A model generated the notes under the pieces. It searched no databases and had not been told where the DNA came from. It saw nothing but the letters and a program-made list of their open reading frames with translations. Below are positions 11,322 to 22,975 of a stretch of DNA of 64,000 nt, one piece after another. How positions within the stretch are numbered: the stretch's first letter is position 1; each line of letters begins with the position of its first letter. Origin of the DNA: Puccinellia tenuiflora (Eukaryota; Streptophyta; Magnoliopsida; Poales; Poaceae); assembly GCA_012064385.1 (NCBI GenBank), contig QRDG01000529.1, positions 1,729,971-1,793,970 on the forward strand, in the 5' to 3' direction. The position numbers and the translations under genes are program-made.

Positions 11322-11588
11322 TTAAGGCATGTACAATGGTTGATAAGATAGTTTTATCTTAGATTTGCCACGTAATCTAGATATGTCAATAAAACATGAT
11401 GTATAATGATGTTTTTTTGTCTTATCTCTAATAACCAGATATTCTAAATTTGTGGTGAGACAAATTATGCTAAGAGATCCTCTCTTAGCTGTGAGAAGAC
11501 AAGATTTTTTTTCACTTATCTCTCCTCCACCTCAGCAATTATCCTATATAGTAACGCTATGATATAACCATTGTACATATGCCCTTAA
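11322..11588. mobile_element. MITE-like element with AAGGCATGTACAATGGTT ends
   Basis: The left end reads TTAAGGCATGTACAATGGTT. The right end in reverse complement reads TTAAGGGCATATGTACAATG. The inverted ends differ by a small indel. The interior is AT rich with inverted stretches around TCTTATC and GATAAGA and has no coding potential. TTAA at both ends makes the exact target duplication ambiguous. Confidence 0.65.
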
Positions 11589-12333
11589 TATCCCAGTTTT
11601 CTCGCTCCCTCTTTCGCTCTTTTATTTCCTTGTTAGAAAATTCAATAAAGAAATTCCTTAAAAGTTCATCGATGAGTTGTACATTGCAACAGACAGCGTG
11701 CTTTCCCCGTTCTGTAAATCCTGCACCAGAATCCATTCAATTCCAACCATGAACATTTCATGGCAAATATATATGTGTGTGCATGGCCGGCGATGACATC
11801 GACCAGGCAATGCACGCACGAACGCAGACAGACAATTTACAACCGGGGAGGAGGATCGCTCGATCGATCTGATTACAGCACACAATTGCAGTACAGAAAT
11901 GCACGCGCCGATTGCGCGATCTCGAATCATCTCAGTTTCGGGGAAAGCTAGCTAGCAATGATGATAATTTGAGGAATCAATTCATGCCGGTTTACGTGCA
12001 TACAAATGCGGCAATCTCTTAATGTGTTGCAGGCTAATTGTCTCTCTGCATCCAACCCATCGATCTGTCAAATCAGATAACCCTACCAGGTGCCGCCACC
12101 TGACCCTACAAGCTGCCTCCGAAACAACAAGTCAGACAAGATCAAGAGCTTTAATTAGACAGCATAAACAGATATTCGATCCCTTAAACAATGGGATCCG
12201 TTTTGTTTGTAGGAGTAAACAATGTGATTCGTCGTATATTTGTTTGTTTCCAAATATTGTAGATGGAGAACATGGTGGGCTGATCGGAGCAAAGTCTAGC
12301 GCAGAACGTGCGGCCACATATCCACGATCCATC

Positions 12334-12342
12334 CATATATAC
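12334..12342 (+). promoter_or_regulatory. TATA-like box of DUF620 gene
   Basis: CATATATAC lies 110 bp upstream of the chosen ATG at 12451, in otherwise GC-balanced sequence. The distance suits a core promoter with a short 5' leader. The transcription start cannot be seen. Confidence 0.45.
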
Positions 12343-12450
12343 GACTGCGCATTGCTAGTGCTCAGCCAGTTAAGCGAACTCATCACCCTCGCCCCGGCAG
12401 TCACCACCAGAATAGTCGTCCCGTTCGTCAGAGCTCGAGGAGCATTGACC

Positions 12451-14277
12451 ATGAGGAAGGTGTGCCCCAACCTAGACCGGGAGGACGGCCTCGACACCGT
12501 GCTCGAGGTGCCGCTCCCCGAGATCCACGACCAGTCGTCGTCGACAGTCCGCAGCCGGCGCCGGCGCCGCACGGTCAAGTCGTGGATGCGGTCGCACGTC
12601 GATTACCAGTACCGGCGCGACGGCGCGGCGCTGCCTTCGCGCGCCGACGTGCAGATCATGCTCGGCGTCATGGGTGCGCCGCTGGTGCCCCAGCCCGTGC
12701 ACGCCAGGAGGGCCATGGCCGGTCGTGACCTCAAGGAGGAGCCCCTCGTAAGTTCCATTGCTTAACTATTTCACCGGCGATCATCGATCGAGATGTCGTT
12801 TGCACTAACTGGTTCTGATTTGTCATCGATATTCGCGGCTAATAATCAAGATCATTCTGTTTGCAGGAGGTGTCGAAGGCGAGGTACATAGTGGAGCAGT
12901 ACGTGGCGGCGGCCGGGGGCGAGGCGGCGCTGAGCGCGGCGACAAGCATGTACGCGATGGGGAAGGTGCGGATGAGCACGTCCAAGGGCAGGGCGGCCAG
13001 GAAAGGAATGGGAGTCGGCAGCGGCGGCGCCGGCGAGGTGTCCGGAGGATTCGTCGTGTGGCAGAAGAAGCCAGAGCTGTGGTGCATCGAGATGGTGGTG
13101 GCCGGTGGCACCAAGATGAGCGCCGGCAGCGACGGCAATGTCGCCTGGCGCGAGACGCCCTGGCAGCAGGCCCACGCCTCCCGGGGGCCCCCGCGACCGA
13201 TCCGCAGATGCGTTCAGGTACCAATCGATTACTGATCCCCTCCATCTTGCATTTTCTTCATCTTGTTTCCACCCCCGGCCCCATTACATCTCTGTCAAAT
13301 GTTACACATTAGCACCCATCTATGGTAAATTTCAACGGTGATCTGTAAATAATTGACAGTTAGACGGCACATCGCCGGAAAACATGGCCGCCCAAACGTG
13401 CGCCCATGTGCATGTACCAAGCATATATGGAGTATATATTTTGAGTAGTATATTAATCTAGTGCTGTTATGTGGTGCAGGGTTTGGACCCAAAGTCCACG
13501 GCGGACCTCTTCTCGAGCGCGGCGTGGGTGGGCGAGGAAACCGTCGACGGCGAGGACTGCTTCGTGCTGCGCGTCGACGCGGAGCCCTCCGCTCTGGACG
13601 CCCGGAGCAGCGCCGACGTGGAGGTGATCCGGCACGCCCTGTGGGGCTACTTCAGCCAGAGGACCGGGCTGCTCGTCCGTCTCGAGGACAGCCACCTGCT
13701 GCGCATGCCCACGCCTTCGACCGACGATTGCGGCGGCGACAACGGCGAGGACATGTACTGGGAGACCACCATGGAGTCCTCCATCCGCGACTACCGTGTC
13801 GTGGACGGCATCAACATCGCGCACACCGGCCGCACCGTCGTCACGGTGTCCCGGTTCGCCGGCGCCGCCGGGAGCGTGGACGACGGCGTCGACGCGCGCA
13901 CGAAGAGGCCGTGCACGTCCATGGAGGAGACGTGGAGCATCGAGGAGGTGGACTTCAACATCGCCGGGCTATCCAGGGAGTGCTTCTTGCCTCCCAGGGA
14001 CCTGGTGCTTTGCAGCTCTAAAGAACAGAAGCAGCGGGAGAAGAAGATGGACCGAAGTGACACCGGTGCAGCTGGTTCCTTTGCGAAGGGCGCTCGTGAC
14101 TCCGTCAAGGCCGGCGATGGCGGCGACGGTGCTGGTTGCGGCATCGGCGCCGCTGTGGCGAAGAAGGCACTTGTTCCGGTCGTGACTGGACTAGGTTGGT
14201 TCGGTCCGGCCAAGGTTGCCGCCGTTGACAGCTTAGACGACGCCGCCGACGAGTCGAAAGACGCATCGACAAGATGA
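12451..14277 (+). CDS. DUF620 family protein, three exons, 481 aa
   Basis: Exons are 12451-12747, 12867-13217 and 13480-14277, all joined in phase 0 at GT-AG sites. The start MRKVCPNLDREDGLDTVLEV matches the usual DUF620 N-terminus, so this ATG is preferred over the longer open frame that reaches back to 12,022. Exon 2 carries ARYIVEQYVAAAGGEAAL, SMYAMGKVRMSTSKG, GGFVVWQKKPELWCIEMVV and GSDGNVAWRETPWQQ. Exon 3 carries GLDPKSTADLFSSA, the WGYFSQRTGLLVRLEDSHLL block, DMYWETTMESSIRDYRVVDG and EETWSIEEVDFNIAGLS. These are family hallmarks in order. The function is unknown, although members are sometimes labelled lipase-like without proof. The last ~80 residues, rich in Gly, Ala, Lys and Asp, look family-variable. 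The coding sequence is strongly GC rich and appears intact. Confidence 0.93.
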
Positions 14278-14289
14278 AATGGGCCGTTT

Positions 14290-15052
14290 GTATATCTACG
14301 ACACGGTATAATCTAGCTAGATCAGGAGGTGCGCTTTGCCGCGCCCGTCAGCAGAAACGAGTTACTATTATGAGTACTTTTTTCCCTCTTCGAACATGCA
14401 AAAGCTTCGAGTAACACCGGTGGAGAATCCTCTTCCCCCTGGCATTCTGGAAGAAAAAAACCTTTGAGCATAGTGTCGATACTATCGTGTAACACATGTC
14501 GTCAAAAGTAAACATAAGAATAGATATAAGATAAAGTGAATTCCGCTTTTTATCTATGTGGTGCCTCAAAATATGTAAAGAACGGAGGGAAACAATAACG
14601 ATAATTGTTCATCCTTCTCTTCACCATTTGTTTGATTCATCGTCATTGGCTCATTGCCATTTTTATGCCTCAGTCATCACCTCACACTTCGCCAAACAAA
14701 AATAGGGTTTAGCCCTTCTTTCGCATAAAAGTATTTATAGTACTTTGATTTCTAGAAATACTAAAGTATTTAATATTTAATGTGTTTGGATCCAATCAAA
14801 ATCAAGGTTTAAAAACTGGAGTATTCTTCAAAACTATAATTTTCTTTGGGTCTGCCTATGTATCAGTTAACTGAGCAGATGAAGTCAGAAAAAAGTCATG
14901 TGTGTGTCCGGCCTCCCGCTAGCCCGTGTATTTGTGATGTCCTGTTTTTTTTTCCTGTGCTTTCCCGCTGGCCCGTGTATCTGTATTGTTCTGTTTTTTC
15001 TGGGCTTTCCCGCTCGGTTGGCCCGTGTACCCGTGGAGTATTTTTTCCTGGG
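14290..15052. other. 3' flank of DUF620 gene, no gene recognised
   Basis: This stretch holds the untranslated 3' region of the DUF620 gene and AT-rich spacer. At about 14,560-14,592 a TATGTAAAGAACGGAGGGA end resembles one terminus of a Stowaway-type MITE, but its partner terminus was not found. From 14,900 a C/T-rich stretch repeats the word CCCGTGTA and leads into the GTTGCACAA array. Confidence 0.35.
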
Positions 15053-15410
15053 CTTAGTTCCACAAAACTGTCAAAATGAGCAACTAGCTAACGAGTTGCA
15101 CAAATCTGATAGTTTTGTGCAACTGGTTTGTTAGTTGATTAAAAATAAAAATTGACAATAATTAGCAACTAAAGCTAACCAGTTGCACAAATCTCATAGA
15201 AATGTGCAACTAGTTAGCTTAGTTGCACAAAACCGTCAGAAATGAGCAACTAAGCTAACAAGTTGCACAAATCAGACGGTTTTGTGCAACTGGTTGGTTG
15301 GTTGCTAAAAATTTCACTGAAATGAGCAACTAAGTCAACCAGTTGCACAAATCTGATAGAAATGTGTAACTGGTTAGCTTAGTTGCACAAAACCATCGGA
15401 AATGAGCAAC
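15053..15410. repeat. ~160-bp GTTGCACAA repeat array, left part
   Basis: The anchor CTTAGTTgCACAAAAC recurs at 15053, 15218 and 15378, spaced 165 and 160 bp. Each unit alternates GTTGCACAAA and its complement TTTGTGCAAC with GAGCAACTAAGCTAACCAG and CTGGTTAGCTTAG, so every unit contains several dyads. The array is interrupted by the LTR retrotransposon at 15411 and resumes at 22976. Confidence 0.85.
15406..15410. repeat. 5-bp target duplication GCAAC (left)
   Basis: GCAAC directly precedes the LTR start TGATGG. The same 5 bp follow the other LTR at 22976-22980. Confidence 0.9.
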
Positions 15411-17167
15411 TGATGGCCTTTAACTCAGCAACGGCGCCAGAAAACTTCTTAGCGTAGTTACCTGCATTAAAACAATATGGTTAGGTTGAGACTCCAAGCG
15501 CAGAGTGTATAGTATAGTAAAGACAGTTTCCACACGAGGGATGACTCGAGGGTTTAATATCGAACTCTCGGGGAATCAGTAGTGAAAGGTTTATGTCCTT
15601 ATCCTTCCCTTGAGAACCTACAAACAAAGTAAATTATTTTGTGCCCTCAACCTCACCAAGTGGTTGTCAAGCACAAGGTGTGAGAATAATATCAAAATAA
15701 ACAAATGCAAAATAAGAAATAAATATGCAATGATGGTAAATAAATGTGCAAGGATGGTGGAAACAATGATGGATGATATTTTTGGGTTTTGTATTGTGAA
15801 TGCAAGATATAAAAATGTTTTTGTATTTTCGGATTTTTAAATGGCAGAAAATGGAAAATGCTTAAAAGTTGTTGGAAAGGTGTTTCTTATGATTAAAAAT
15901 GGACTGGGGTTCATGGTTTTACAAATGCACTCTCTCTTTAATAAAGTGGTAGACAATGGAACATAGGAATTGACATATGAGATTACAACAAATAGGTTTC
16001 ATAACAAGTTACTAATTATATGGGCATCACGTCCTAACATAGAGATCTTTTGTTTATTAACCTCTCTTATACTCCACCAAGGTGTGAACTAAATCTTAGC
16101 ACCTTAGTATTGAGATAAATCAGAGTATATCTTTAAGTCTTATGACATGAAATTAAAATAAGAACATGCTAGATCTAGTCATGGAGAAGTGGCAATGGTC
16201 ACAACCACACCTCCGGTAGCATGGTATTTTAGTTTATCCCTAGTGAGGCAACAAAATAAGGTAGGAATACCCAAGTGGATCGCGGAACTTCTCTCACTTT
16301 CACCGCACTAGCCACCCCCTCATTACTCCAACTAATGCACACGTTCCCCCCACACATGCTCTCATAAACAACCTTGATCAAAACAAGTAGACAAGAACGG
16401 GGTACATAATATGCATCTACTTTCATAACTGAAACAAAACAATTGCAATCTCAAACATATATTAACTCATAAAGAGATCCACCACAAAGGAATTACATAG
16501 ATGACCGTAATCATGTTCGGCAGCTCATACAGTGCTAATTAGTGAAGCTCAAGAGAGAGAGAGATACATAAGTTACTTCCACAAACCCATAGTCCAGGGG
16601 TGGACTACTCCCTCTTCATCATGGAGACGGTGGAGATGTCGTTGGGGGTGATGGAGACCACGCCGGCAGCGCTCCGCCGGAGTTTCCCCCCTCCAATCTG
16701 CAGCTCCAGTTCTCTGTTTCGGTGTTTCTGTGTTTCGACGGCGCTCTCCTCTGGAAAACGTCGGGGGGCTATTTTTATAGTCGGTTTTAGGTCATGAAGA
16801 AGCTTCGGGAAGAAGGATCAACGCAAACGGAGCCACGAGGCCCAAGAATCTGGCCGCGTGGGGCTATCTATTTTGGCCCTCAGGCCTCAACTCCTTCGCC
16901 TCTTTCGCTCATACGCATTCTTCCTTCCAAAAAAAAAATGATCCCCGTAAATTTTCAGGTCATTTGGACGTCGTTTGGGTCCCTGAAACTCAAAAATATA
17001 GAAAATAGGGTTTTCTGCCAGTGCAGGGTTAATTCCAGAAAAATAGGGAAACTATGAAATATTCCCAAAATCAATAGAAAACAATGATATAACCCTTATA
17101 TGATGCAAATATGATTGAAATATAAGTAATTCAATGCAAATTTTATGTATGCATTTTAGATGCATCA
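15411..17167 (-). repeat. LTR (3' LTR in element orientation)
   Basis: This 1,757-bp terminal repeat begins TGATGGCCTTTAACTCAGC and ends GCATTTTAGATGCATCA on the plus strand. It matches 21207-22975 along its whole length, apart from scattered substitutions and small indels. The inner neighbour ACATCCCCAAGCT (17168-17180), read on the minus strand, is a purine-rich AGCTTGGGGATGT, consistent with the polypurine tract of a minus-strand element. Confidence 0.92.
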
Positions 17168-19530
17168 ACATCCCCAAGCTTAACCTATACTCGTCCTCGA
17201 GTATAAAGGTGATAAAACTAACATGGACTTTGCATTTAATTATTATCAAAGGATATAAAAGATGATTATTATTGCTACATAGAGTAAAATGATTCATTCT
17301 TTAAAGGAATAGCAATATGCAAGATAGATTATAAAGTGATATCAAATATTCAATGCAAGGATGTTCAATGATAATTCACAAAGTGTAACATAGAAGAAAG
17401 TACTATGGACCAAATGTATGCATAATGAAAAGTAAAAAGATCCTATAATGGTCATAGAGTACTCTTATAAAACTGAATGTAAAAGGTGGACACTTTGGAT
17501 AGATAGATATATATGAGTAGAGGTAAAACATGAACAAGTCTCATCTAACTTCCAAATGCTTCTACTTAAGTTAATGTTTGCAATGTGGTATCATTGGTAT
17601 CAAGCTCTCATTACCCCTTATTATAGCATGTTTAATGATTAAGTTTTAAAGTGAAAGCAAATATGAGTAGTGTGCTTGACAAAGAAATGGTTGAAAGTCT
17701 CATGTCCCTTGAATATGAGTACCTACACCATGGTGTTACTCAACTTGGGAAACAAAGCAAGTTCAAGTAAAAGCATTGTATAATAGCGTCATTAAGAAGA
17801 TCAACTGGGGTACCTCTTGTCCCAGGACATGAAACAAGCCCATGTCAAAATGACAAGACAAACAAACATAAGGAACAATCTCAACACCCTTTTTATTTAC
17901 TATTGGTATAGCTTTTTATTGTGAGGTGTATCACTGAAGGTTCACATAGCATGTAAGTAAATTTCCACCATGACAGCATGGCTTAGATTAGCGGCCCAGG
18001 TATCTCTCTAGCCATTTATACAACTACTTAAACCTACTAAATTTCCACATTTATTTGGCACCATGATAAGCATCCATAAACAAAAGTACATGATATCAAC
18101 TAGATATAATTTAGTGCAATGTTGAAAGCTTGCCATGTGACAGCACATTTGGGCTAACTAGCAACCAAGACTCTTGTCAAATTCACAACTTCATAATTTT
18201 AATCACAATGGTTCATGTTTATTAAGTGCAATAGTAAGGTGTGAGAGCTATTTAACCAAAAATTTCCCATAACAATCAATAACATAAGCATTTTAATTCA
18301 GAGGTATAGATAATACAAAGTAACATGATAAACATACTCGGAATAGCATAAAGCTAATAGGTAGATATGGTGGAGTCACTAGAAAAACTTTGGTTGAAGG
18401 TGTTGGAAAACAAGTTTTTACTTGTTGGGATTTTTTGGGCTAGCAAAAGGGAGAAAGTTGACCAACTAAATGCATGCACAAGTGTCCATAGAACAACTCA
18501 ATCCATGTTAAACAAAGTAAAGTAACATTAAGCATATAAACATGAATATAAAATAGCTCTTGATAAAACACTTGCAAATTGACACTCATTAAAAACATAT
18601 GAATTATGCAACTATATGTATCTTTTTAAATCAACTTAAACATCCCTGTCCCAATAATTTATTTAGCATCCAACTTTATTCAACCAAAACTTCCAGTAGC
18701 TCTCTCATATATAAATGATAGTGGTGGTCTCAAAACAAAAACTAAACTAAAATAACAAGCAAATAAAAGACACTCCAAGTTTATGCGATAAAGTGTATTG
18801 ATAGAAAAACAGAAGTTAGACGTGTACAAACCGAGAATGTGAACTAGTGGGGTTGTCTTCACATCCCCAAGCTTATGGTCTTCACCATCCTTGGATAGCT
18901 CTTGGTGCATCTCCTCTAATCCCTGTGAAAAAACTTCAAAACACTGTTTCTCCCATTTCTTTTCTGTGAGGTGACATTTGTAGTGATAGATAAATGCATT
19001 ACTTCCTGCATAGAATCCTTAGACAAAAATTCATATGAATGTCCAGAGAGTGTATAATGTTGTATGCCTACTTATAAACTTAATTGGATCAACAAGATTC
19101 AAGTTAAAAGTTCAAAACATGCATCAAACAATATTGGACAGAATCTGTCCAGAAAACTAGCAGCAGCGAAACGTATTTTTCTACCTGAGTTAAACATGTC
19201 TAAAAATTCTGAAAAAAATCATTCATACAGAGGATGAAAAGTTGCAGTTACAGTAACAATTTCAGCTCATTCGGAGTTACAGAACAGGAACTAAATATTA
19301 TACCATGCACAGACTCGTGTTGGAATAAAATCTCCGAATGCAAATAGCAACTTTTTCAAACCAAAATGGGTAAAACTTGGCACTTTATTAATTATTCCAG
19401 AAACTAAACTAAAAATTAAGTCTCTTGTTACAGCAAGAGGACACAAAGAATATCAAAAATAAAAACAACCGGGTTGCCTCCCGTAAAGCGCTTTCTTTAT
19501 AGCCATATAGCTAGGCTTCTTACTTGATAC
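17168..19530 (-). other. Non-coding interior of the LTR retrotransposon
   Basis: This AT-rich 2.4 kb lies between the Gag-protease frame and the polypurine tract, where pol would normally be. No RT or integrase motifs were found on either strand. The words CATCCCCAAGCTTA (18,858 region) and CTCCCCAAGCTTAGG (21,090 region) repeat the polypurine-tract motif inside the element. Confidence 0.6.
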
Positions 19531-20874
19531 TTACTGTGGACGAAGCTCATGAGGGAGCTTGAATTTTGGTATGTCCCTCTTTCTTGGGAAGTATTCCATG
19601 CACTTCTTGTGTGGAAACTGAAACTTCACATTCCCTTCTTTTGAATCAATGATAGCACCTGTAGTACGAAGAAAAGGTCTTCCAAGAATAATTGGACTAG
19701 AGGTTTTATTCCCCATATACATGATTAGAAAATCAACAAGTACAAATGTCATATGCAACTCTACCATAACATCACTTACTTTTTCTAAAGCATATTTACT
19801 GGAATCATCAACAAGTGCAAGTTCAATAGAGCATTTTTCAAGATTCTTTAATTCAAGGACTTCATATAATTTTTTAGATAAAACAGAGACACTATATCCT
19901 AGATCTAATATAGCATGGTGTGTCTCTTTTCTAATGGTTACTAGTACTTTGGGAATCCATACATCCCCAAGTTTAGGTGGTATCATAGCTTCTTGGTTGT
20001 ACCTAGCAATCTTTTCTTTTAACAGATTAACAATATGAGAACCAAAACCTGTTTGGTTGGCATTAATAGAAGGATCACTTGCAACTTTTTGTAAGATAGA
20101 TATTAATTCTTGCAAGCTACAATTATCTAAGTCAAGTGGTGGTTCCTTGACTTCACTAAGCATTTTAACTTCTTCAACTTTTCTTCCCCTATTATAAAGA
20201 TCAAATATTTCATAACGGTCATCAAAAACATCTTCAGGTACTTGGGCCTTTTCTAAACTTTCTTTAATTTTTACCTCCAAAAGCAAGCCATCAAGTAGAA
20301 TATGAGTATTAGCAGCAGTAGTATTCATAAAAGAACCCTCACATTCATTATCCAAAAAGACTCTAGAGTTTTCAAACAATCCTCTATAAAATATATGCAT
20401 GAGCATCAAATCTCTAAGACCATGTTCCATTCCAAAAGCTATACCTCTAAACCTTTCCCATGCTTTTACCAAAGGTTCATCATCTTCTTGTTTAAAGGTG
20501 ATAACTATTTGTCTAAGGTTACAAACGGTTTCAGTGGAACAAAATCTTTCAATGAATGAAGCTTTTAAATTAAACCAAGTTCTAAAGTTTCCAGGTGGCC
20601 ATCTTAATATCCAATCTAAGGCTTTTCCAGCTAGGGAGTAGGGAAAAAGCTTAACTTTAATCATATTAACATTGGCATGATTCAAATTTAGCACTTTGCA
20701 TCTTTCATTAAACTTCTTAAGATGAAATATAGGATCTTCTTTTGGTTTCCCATAAAAATGGTGTTCATAAATCATTTTAGTGATATTATGATCTACTTTA
20801 AATTACTCAACAGGGATATTCATATCTTTAGGAAAGTTTTTAACACTAAATGGCCAAAAGGTTCTTTTTTCCAT
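19531..20874 (-). pseudogene. Retrotransposon Gag plus aspartic-protease-like ORF
   Basis: The natural start is probably the ATG at 20874-20872 (MEKRTFWPFSVKNF). An in-frame TAA at 20803-20805 follows after 23 codons, and the frame then stays open from 20775 to 19531. The Retrotrans_gag region includes KVKLFPYSLAGKALDWILRW, FIERFCSTETVCNLR and FKQEDDEPLVKAWERFRG. The C-terminal part resembles a retropepsin-like fold with ILDLGYSVSVLSKKLYEVL and IILGRPFLRTTGAIIDSKEG. The expected D-x-G-A-S/T site reads DLGYS, so protease activity is doubtful. It has no nucleocapsid zinc knuckle. Confidence 0.85.
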
Positions 20875-21177
20875 TATGCAGGTTTTTATGTGTTTTTTAA
20901 TTTTTTATGCAAAACTGAAAGTAAAATGACACTAAACAATGCAAACTGAAATAACAAATGCAACACAAAATGTAAAACTGAAAATAAAATATGCAAACCG
21001 AAATATGCAATGATATGCAAGACAAAAACAAAACAAAATAAAATGATTTGCAGGTAAAGATGGATAAGATGATGCTCACTTAGGTGCAACCTCCCCAAGC
21101 TTAGGTGTTAGCACAAGTTGGTGATGAAGTTGACTTTGTTGTGAGACTCTCCTTGGACAAATCTTTACAGCAATGAT

Positions 21178-21196
21178 TCCCTGGCAACGGCGCTAG
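21178..21196 (-). other. Primer-binding-site-like sequence
   Basis: On the minus strand, about 10 bp after the LTR end, lies TAGCGCCGTTGCCAGGGAA. It resembles the TGGCGCCGTTGCCGGGGA signature often found after the 5' LTR of grass gypsy-type elements. It supports the minus orientation of the element. The same GGCGCCGTTGC word also lies just inside the LTR end. Confidence 0.55.
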
Positions 21197-21206
21197 AAAA
21201 CGTCTT

Positions 21207-22975
21207 TGATGGCCTTTAACTCAGCAACGGCGCCATAAAACTTCTTAGCATAGTTACCTGCGTTAAAACAATATGGTTAGTTTGAGACTCCAAGCGCAGA
21301 GTGTATAGTATAGGAAAGACGGTTTCCCCACGAGGGATGACTCGAGGGTTTAATATCGAACTCTCGGGGAATCAGTAGTGAAAGGTTTATCTCCTTATCC
21401 TTCCCTTGAGAACCTACAAACAAAGTAAATTGTTTTGTGCCCTCAACCTCACCAAGTGGTTGTCAAGCACAAGGTGTGAGAATGATATCAAAATAAAACA
21501 AATGCAAAACAAGAAATAAATATGCAATGATGGTAAATAAATGTGCAAGGATGGTGGAAACAATGATGGATGATATTTTTGGGTTTTGTATTATGAATGC
21601 AAGATATAAAAGTGTTTTTATATTTTTGGATTTTTAAATGGCAGAAAATGGAAAATGCTTAAAAGTTGTTGGAAAGGTGTTTCTTATGATTAAAAATGGA
21701 CCGGGGTTCATGGTTTCACAAATGCACTCTCTCTTTAATAAAGTGGTAGACAATGGAATATAGGAATTGACATATGAAATTGCAACAAATAGGTTTCATA
21801 ACAAGTTACTAATTATATGGGCATCACGTCCTAACATAGAGATCTTTTGGTTATTTACCTCTCTTATACTCCACCAAGATGTGAACTAAATCTTAGCACC
21901 TTAGTATTGAGATAAATCAGAGTATAGCTTTAAGTCTTATGACACGAAGTTAAAATAAGAACATGCTAGATCTAGTCATGGAGAAGTGGCAATGGTCACA
22001 CCCACACCTCTGGTAGCATGGTATTTTAGTTTATCCCTAGTGAGGCAACAAAGTAAGGTAGGAATACCCAGGTGGATCGCGGAACTTCTCTCACTTTCAC
22101 CGCACTAGCCACCCCCTCATTACTCCAACTAATGCACATGTTCCCCCACACATGCTCTCATAAACAAGCTTGATCAAAACAAGTAGACAAGAACGGGGTA
22201 CATAATATGCATCTACTTTCATAACTGAAACAAAACAATTGCAATTTCAAACATATATTAACTCATAAAGAGATCCACCACAAAGGAATTACATAGATGA
22301 CCGTAATCATGTTCGGCAGCTCATACGGTGCTAATTAGTGAAGCTCAAGAGAGAGAGAGAGAGAGAGAGATACATAAGTTACTTCCACAAACCCATAGTC
22401 CAGGGGTGGACTACTCCCTCTTCATCATGGAGACGGTGGAGATGTCGTTAGGGGTGATGGAGACCACGCCGGCAGCGCCCCGCCGGAGTTCCCCCCTCCA
22501 ATCTGCAGCTCCAGTTCTCTGTTTCGGCGGCGCTCTCCTCTGGAAAACATCGGGGGCTATTTTTATAGTCGGTTTTAGGTCACGAGAAAGCTTCGGGAAG
22601 AAGGATCGACGCAAATTGAGCCACGAGGCCCAAAATGGATGGTCCCACGCGACCCAAGAATCTGGCCGCGTGGGGCTATCTATTTTGGCCCTCAGGCCTC
22701 CACTCCTTCGCCTCTTTCGCTCATACGCCTTCTTCCTTCCAAAAAATGATCCCCGTAAATTTTCAGGTCATTTGGACGTCGTTTGGGTCCCTGAAACTCA
22801 AAAATATAGAAAATAGGGTTTTCTGCCAGTGCAGGGTTAATTCCAGAAAAATAGGGAAACTGTGAAATATTCCCAAAATCAATAGAAAACAATGATATAA
22901 CCCTTATATGATGCAAATATGATTGAAATATAAGTAATTCAATGCAAAGTTCATGTATGCATTTTAGATGCATCA
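21207..22975 (-). repeat. LTR (5' LTR in element orientation)
   Basis: This 1,769-bp copy has the same TGATGG...GCATCA ends as the left LTR. Differences include a longer GA run at about 22,351-22,370, a missing ~16-bp GTGTTTCTGTGTTTCG stretch after CTCTGTTTCGG, and a ~24-bp extra segment near 22,632-22,655. Confidence 0.92.
22348..22370. repeat. (GA)n microsatellite in LTR
   Basis: A GA dinucleotide run expands in this LTR relative to the shorter copy near 16,551-16,563. Confidence 0.8.

Larger units (their letters stand above)
15411..22975 (-). mobile_element. Complete non-autonomous LTR retrotransposon (~7.6 kb)
   Basis: Two ~1.76-kb LTRs with TG...CA ends enclose a 4-kb interior and are flanked by GCAAC target duplications. 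The element reads on the minus strand. A primer-binding-like TAGCGCCGTTGCCAGGGAA lies just inside the right LTR (21178-21196), and a polypurine tract lies next to the left LTR. The only coding region is a Gag-protease frame (20874-19531). No RT, RNase H or integrase was seen in 17,168-19,530. It therefore depended on another element's enzymes. The LTRs are similar but not identical, so insertion is not very recent. Confidence 0.9.

Noticed and set aside
12022..12450. Upstream extension of the DUF620 open frame
   Set aside because: The frame is open back to 12,022, but family proteins start MRKxCPN and a TATA-like box lies within the extension.
14340..14600. Stowaway MITE after the DUF620 gene
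   Set aside because: Only one end (GAACGGAGGGA) looks right; the opposite terminus and TA duplication were not found.
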